Source: Batkoa obscura
Lineage: Eukaryota; Entomophthoromycota; Entomophthoromycetes; Entomophthorales; Batkoaceae
Length of the DNA: 64,000 nucleotides
Assembly: GCA_030770535.1 (NCBI GenBank)
Contig: JASVEC010000016.1
Span: 372,001-436,000 of the forward strand
Reading direction: 5' to 3'
Shown here: positions 63,173 through 64,000 of the stretch, one piece after another
How the letters are laid out: every line of letters starts with the position of its first letter
Position numbering within the stretch: position 1 is the stretch's first letter
Program-made: the position numbers and the translations under genes
The notes under the pieces: model-generated
What the model was told of the DNA's origin: nothing
Database searches by the model: none
Seen by the model: the letters and a program-made list of their open reading frames with translations, nothing else

Positions 63173-64000
63173 ATGAAACTAAATACATCAACTATTTTAT
63201 TAAGCTCAACTTTACTTTCTTCAGTATTATCCCATTCATGGATGGATTGTATTGGGGATGGAAATCAAAAGTATACTGGGCCAAATCAATATTTCAGTGA
63301 TGATTTCCATAAGTTTTGTATAGGTTTTGGACGTGGTTATCCAGGTAGAATGAATAGATGGATCAATGATATATATACTGTATTAGTTGAAAACCGAGGT
63401 GGAGCTAATCCAGCTGATTATAATGTTTGTAAAAAAACCCAAGTCTCTCAAAATTATACTAGTGAATTCCCAATGACTAAGACAAAGCCAGGTGCTAAAC
63501 TTAAGATTTGGTATGAATTAGATAATCATTATACCAAAAATCCAACTTATGTATATCTTTGGGGTTATGGCCAACCTGGTAAAGACATTAGTAAATACTC
63601 AGAACAAGTCGAAAGTAACTTAATTATGAAGCATGTATTTGCTTTACCTGATAATCAGAATTGTATGGACATTCATAATGCTAATTCCCTTTGTTGGTTC
63701 TATTGGACTGTTCCAGAAACTTATACAAATGGCATTTACTCCTTTATTTGGAACTGGAGATGGGATCAAAACCCAACTGGTGAAGAATATAATACTTGTT
63801 TTGATATTGAAATTCAAGGTGGTGATGATAAGAAGCCTGAACAAAGCACTTCCACTTATTCAACTAGTTCTGTAAATGTCCCAACTTCAGCTTCTTCAAC
63901 TTCTGAACAAACATCAGCTTCTTCAACTTCTGAACAAACATCAGTTTATTCAACTTCTGAGGAAACTCAAGTTACTACCCCAACCCCAGTTTATGAAATC
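63173..64000 (+). CDS. Putative lytic polysaccharide monooxygenase-like secreted protein, 3' end outside the window
   Basis: 276 residues are visible, and the frame is open to the last base. The signal peptide MKLNTSTILLSSTLLSSVLS would be cleaved before His21 (HSWMDCIG), leaving an N-terminal histidine as in copper LPMOs. A second histidine, His119 in ELDNHYTKNPTYVYLWG, stands before a Pro-Thr-x-Val-Tyr-Leu strand, as the second His of the copper brace does in several AA families. NTCFDIEIQ near residue 210 could give the axial aromatic. There are six or more cysteines. After the domain comes a Ser/Thr-rich linker with repeats of SASSTSEQT, typical before a GPI anchor or binding module. LPMOs cut chitin, cellulose or other glycans oxidatively. 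The AA family is not clear to me, so the call stays putative. Confidence 0.65.
   Translation, partial: MKLNTSTILLSSTLLSSVLSHSWMDCIGDGNQKYTGPNQYFSDDFHKFCIGFGRGYPGRMNRWINDIYTVLVENRGGANPADYNVCKKTQVSQNYTSEFPMTKTKPGAKLKIWYELDNHYTKNPTYVYLWGYGQPGKDISKYSEQVESNLIMKHVFALPDNQNCMDIHNANSLCWFYWTVPETYTNGIYSFIWNWRWDQNPTGEEYNTCFDIEIQGGDDKKPEQSTSTYSTSSVNVPTSASSTSEQTSASSTSEQTSVYSTSEETQVTTPTPVYEI

Noticed and set aside
1-64000. tRNA, rRNA or CRISPR features
   Set aside because: I looked for the TTCGA-type T-arm with paired stems and for regular spaced repeats and found none that hold; the dispersed hairpin repeat is irregularly spaced and is not a CRISPR array.

Overview
The window looks like nuclear DNA of a very AT-rich fungus. 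Introns are short (about 42-62 nt, donor mostly GTAA, acceptor mostly TTTAG), intergenic DNA is long and close to pure A+T, and many genes encode secreted or wall proteins with TATA boxes reading GTATAAAAG. Rhizomucor-type lipases, a fungal Crh wall transglycosidase, rhodopsin-like 7TM receptors and this base composition together suggest an early-diverging fungus such as Conidiobolus (Entomophthoromycotina). That assignment is an inference from family content.

Layout. 0-7 kb: three related PH-domain genes with acidic repetitive tails, the first cut by the window edge. 10-15 kb: three secreted class 3 lipases; two of them are nearly identical over 789 bp but diverged on both sides, which points to recent gene conversion. 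16-22 kb: three multi-exon housekeeping genes: an NTR2-type splicing factor (9 exons), divergent from Mediator subunit 27 (10 exons), then UTP4/Cirhin (9 exons). 23-24 kb: an intact 7TM receptor. 27.5-28.7 kb: a CBM18-GH16 Crh glucan-chitin cross-linking enzyme with a GPI signal. 33-34 kb: a broken 7TM receptor. 35-36 kb: a fourth lipase. 37.9-38.6 kb: an unrecognised protein. 41-49 kb: three secreted proteins with tyrosine-rich charged tails, interleaved with two cytochrome b561 paralogs, one of which has lost one of its two heme ligand pairs. 51-53 kb: a small secreted peptide and a LYC1-like GNAT acetyltransferase. 53.9-56.7 kb: DNA topoisomerase I in 11 exons, the last coding only Glu-Phe-stop. 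57-59 kb: two paralogous secreted proteins of an unrecognised family. 63.2 kb to the edge: a secreted protein with a mature N-terminal histidine and a second histidine placed like the His brace of lytic polysaccharide monooxygenases.

The strongest non-gene signal is a roughly 105-bp hairpin-forming repeat. It has about 12-bp terminal inverted repeats (ATATGGGGATGT ... ACATCCCCATAT) and a second internal inverted repeat around AGCGCT. I count 32 copies, about 5% of the window, in both orientations, none inside a coding exon that I can support. Nine lie between 29.5 and 32.8 kb, and several lie side by side. It behaves like a MITE (a short non-autonomous DNA transposon); no transposase is present here.

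The secreted genes fit a saprotrophic or insect-associated lifestyle: lipases for fats, a putative LPMO for crystalline polysaccharide, Crh for wall remodelling and receptors for sensing. Gene models with introns were built by eye from splice signals and reading-frame continuity. Functional calls rest on recognised motifs, not on database searches.
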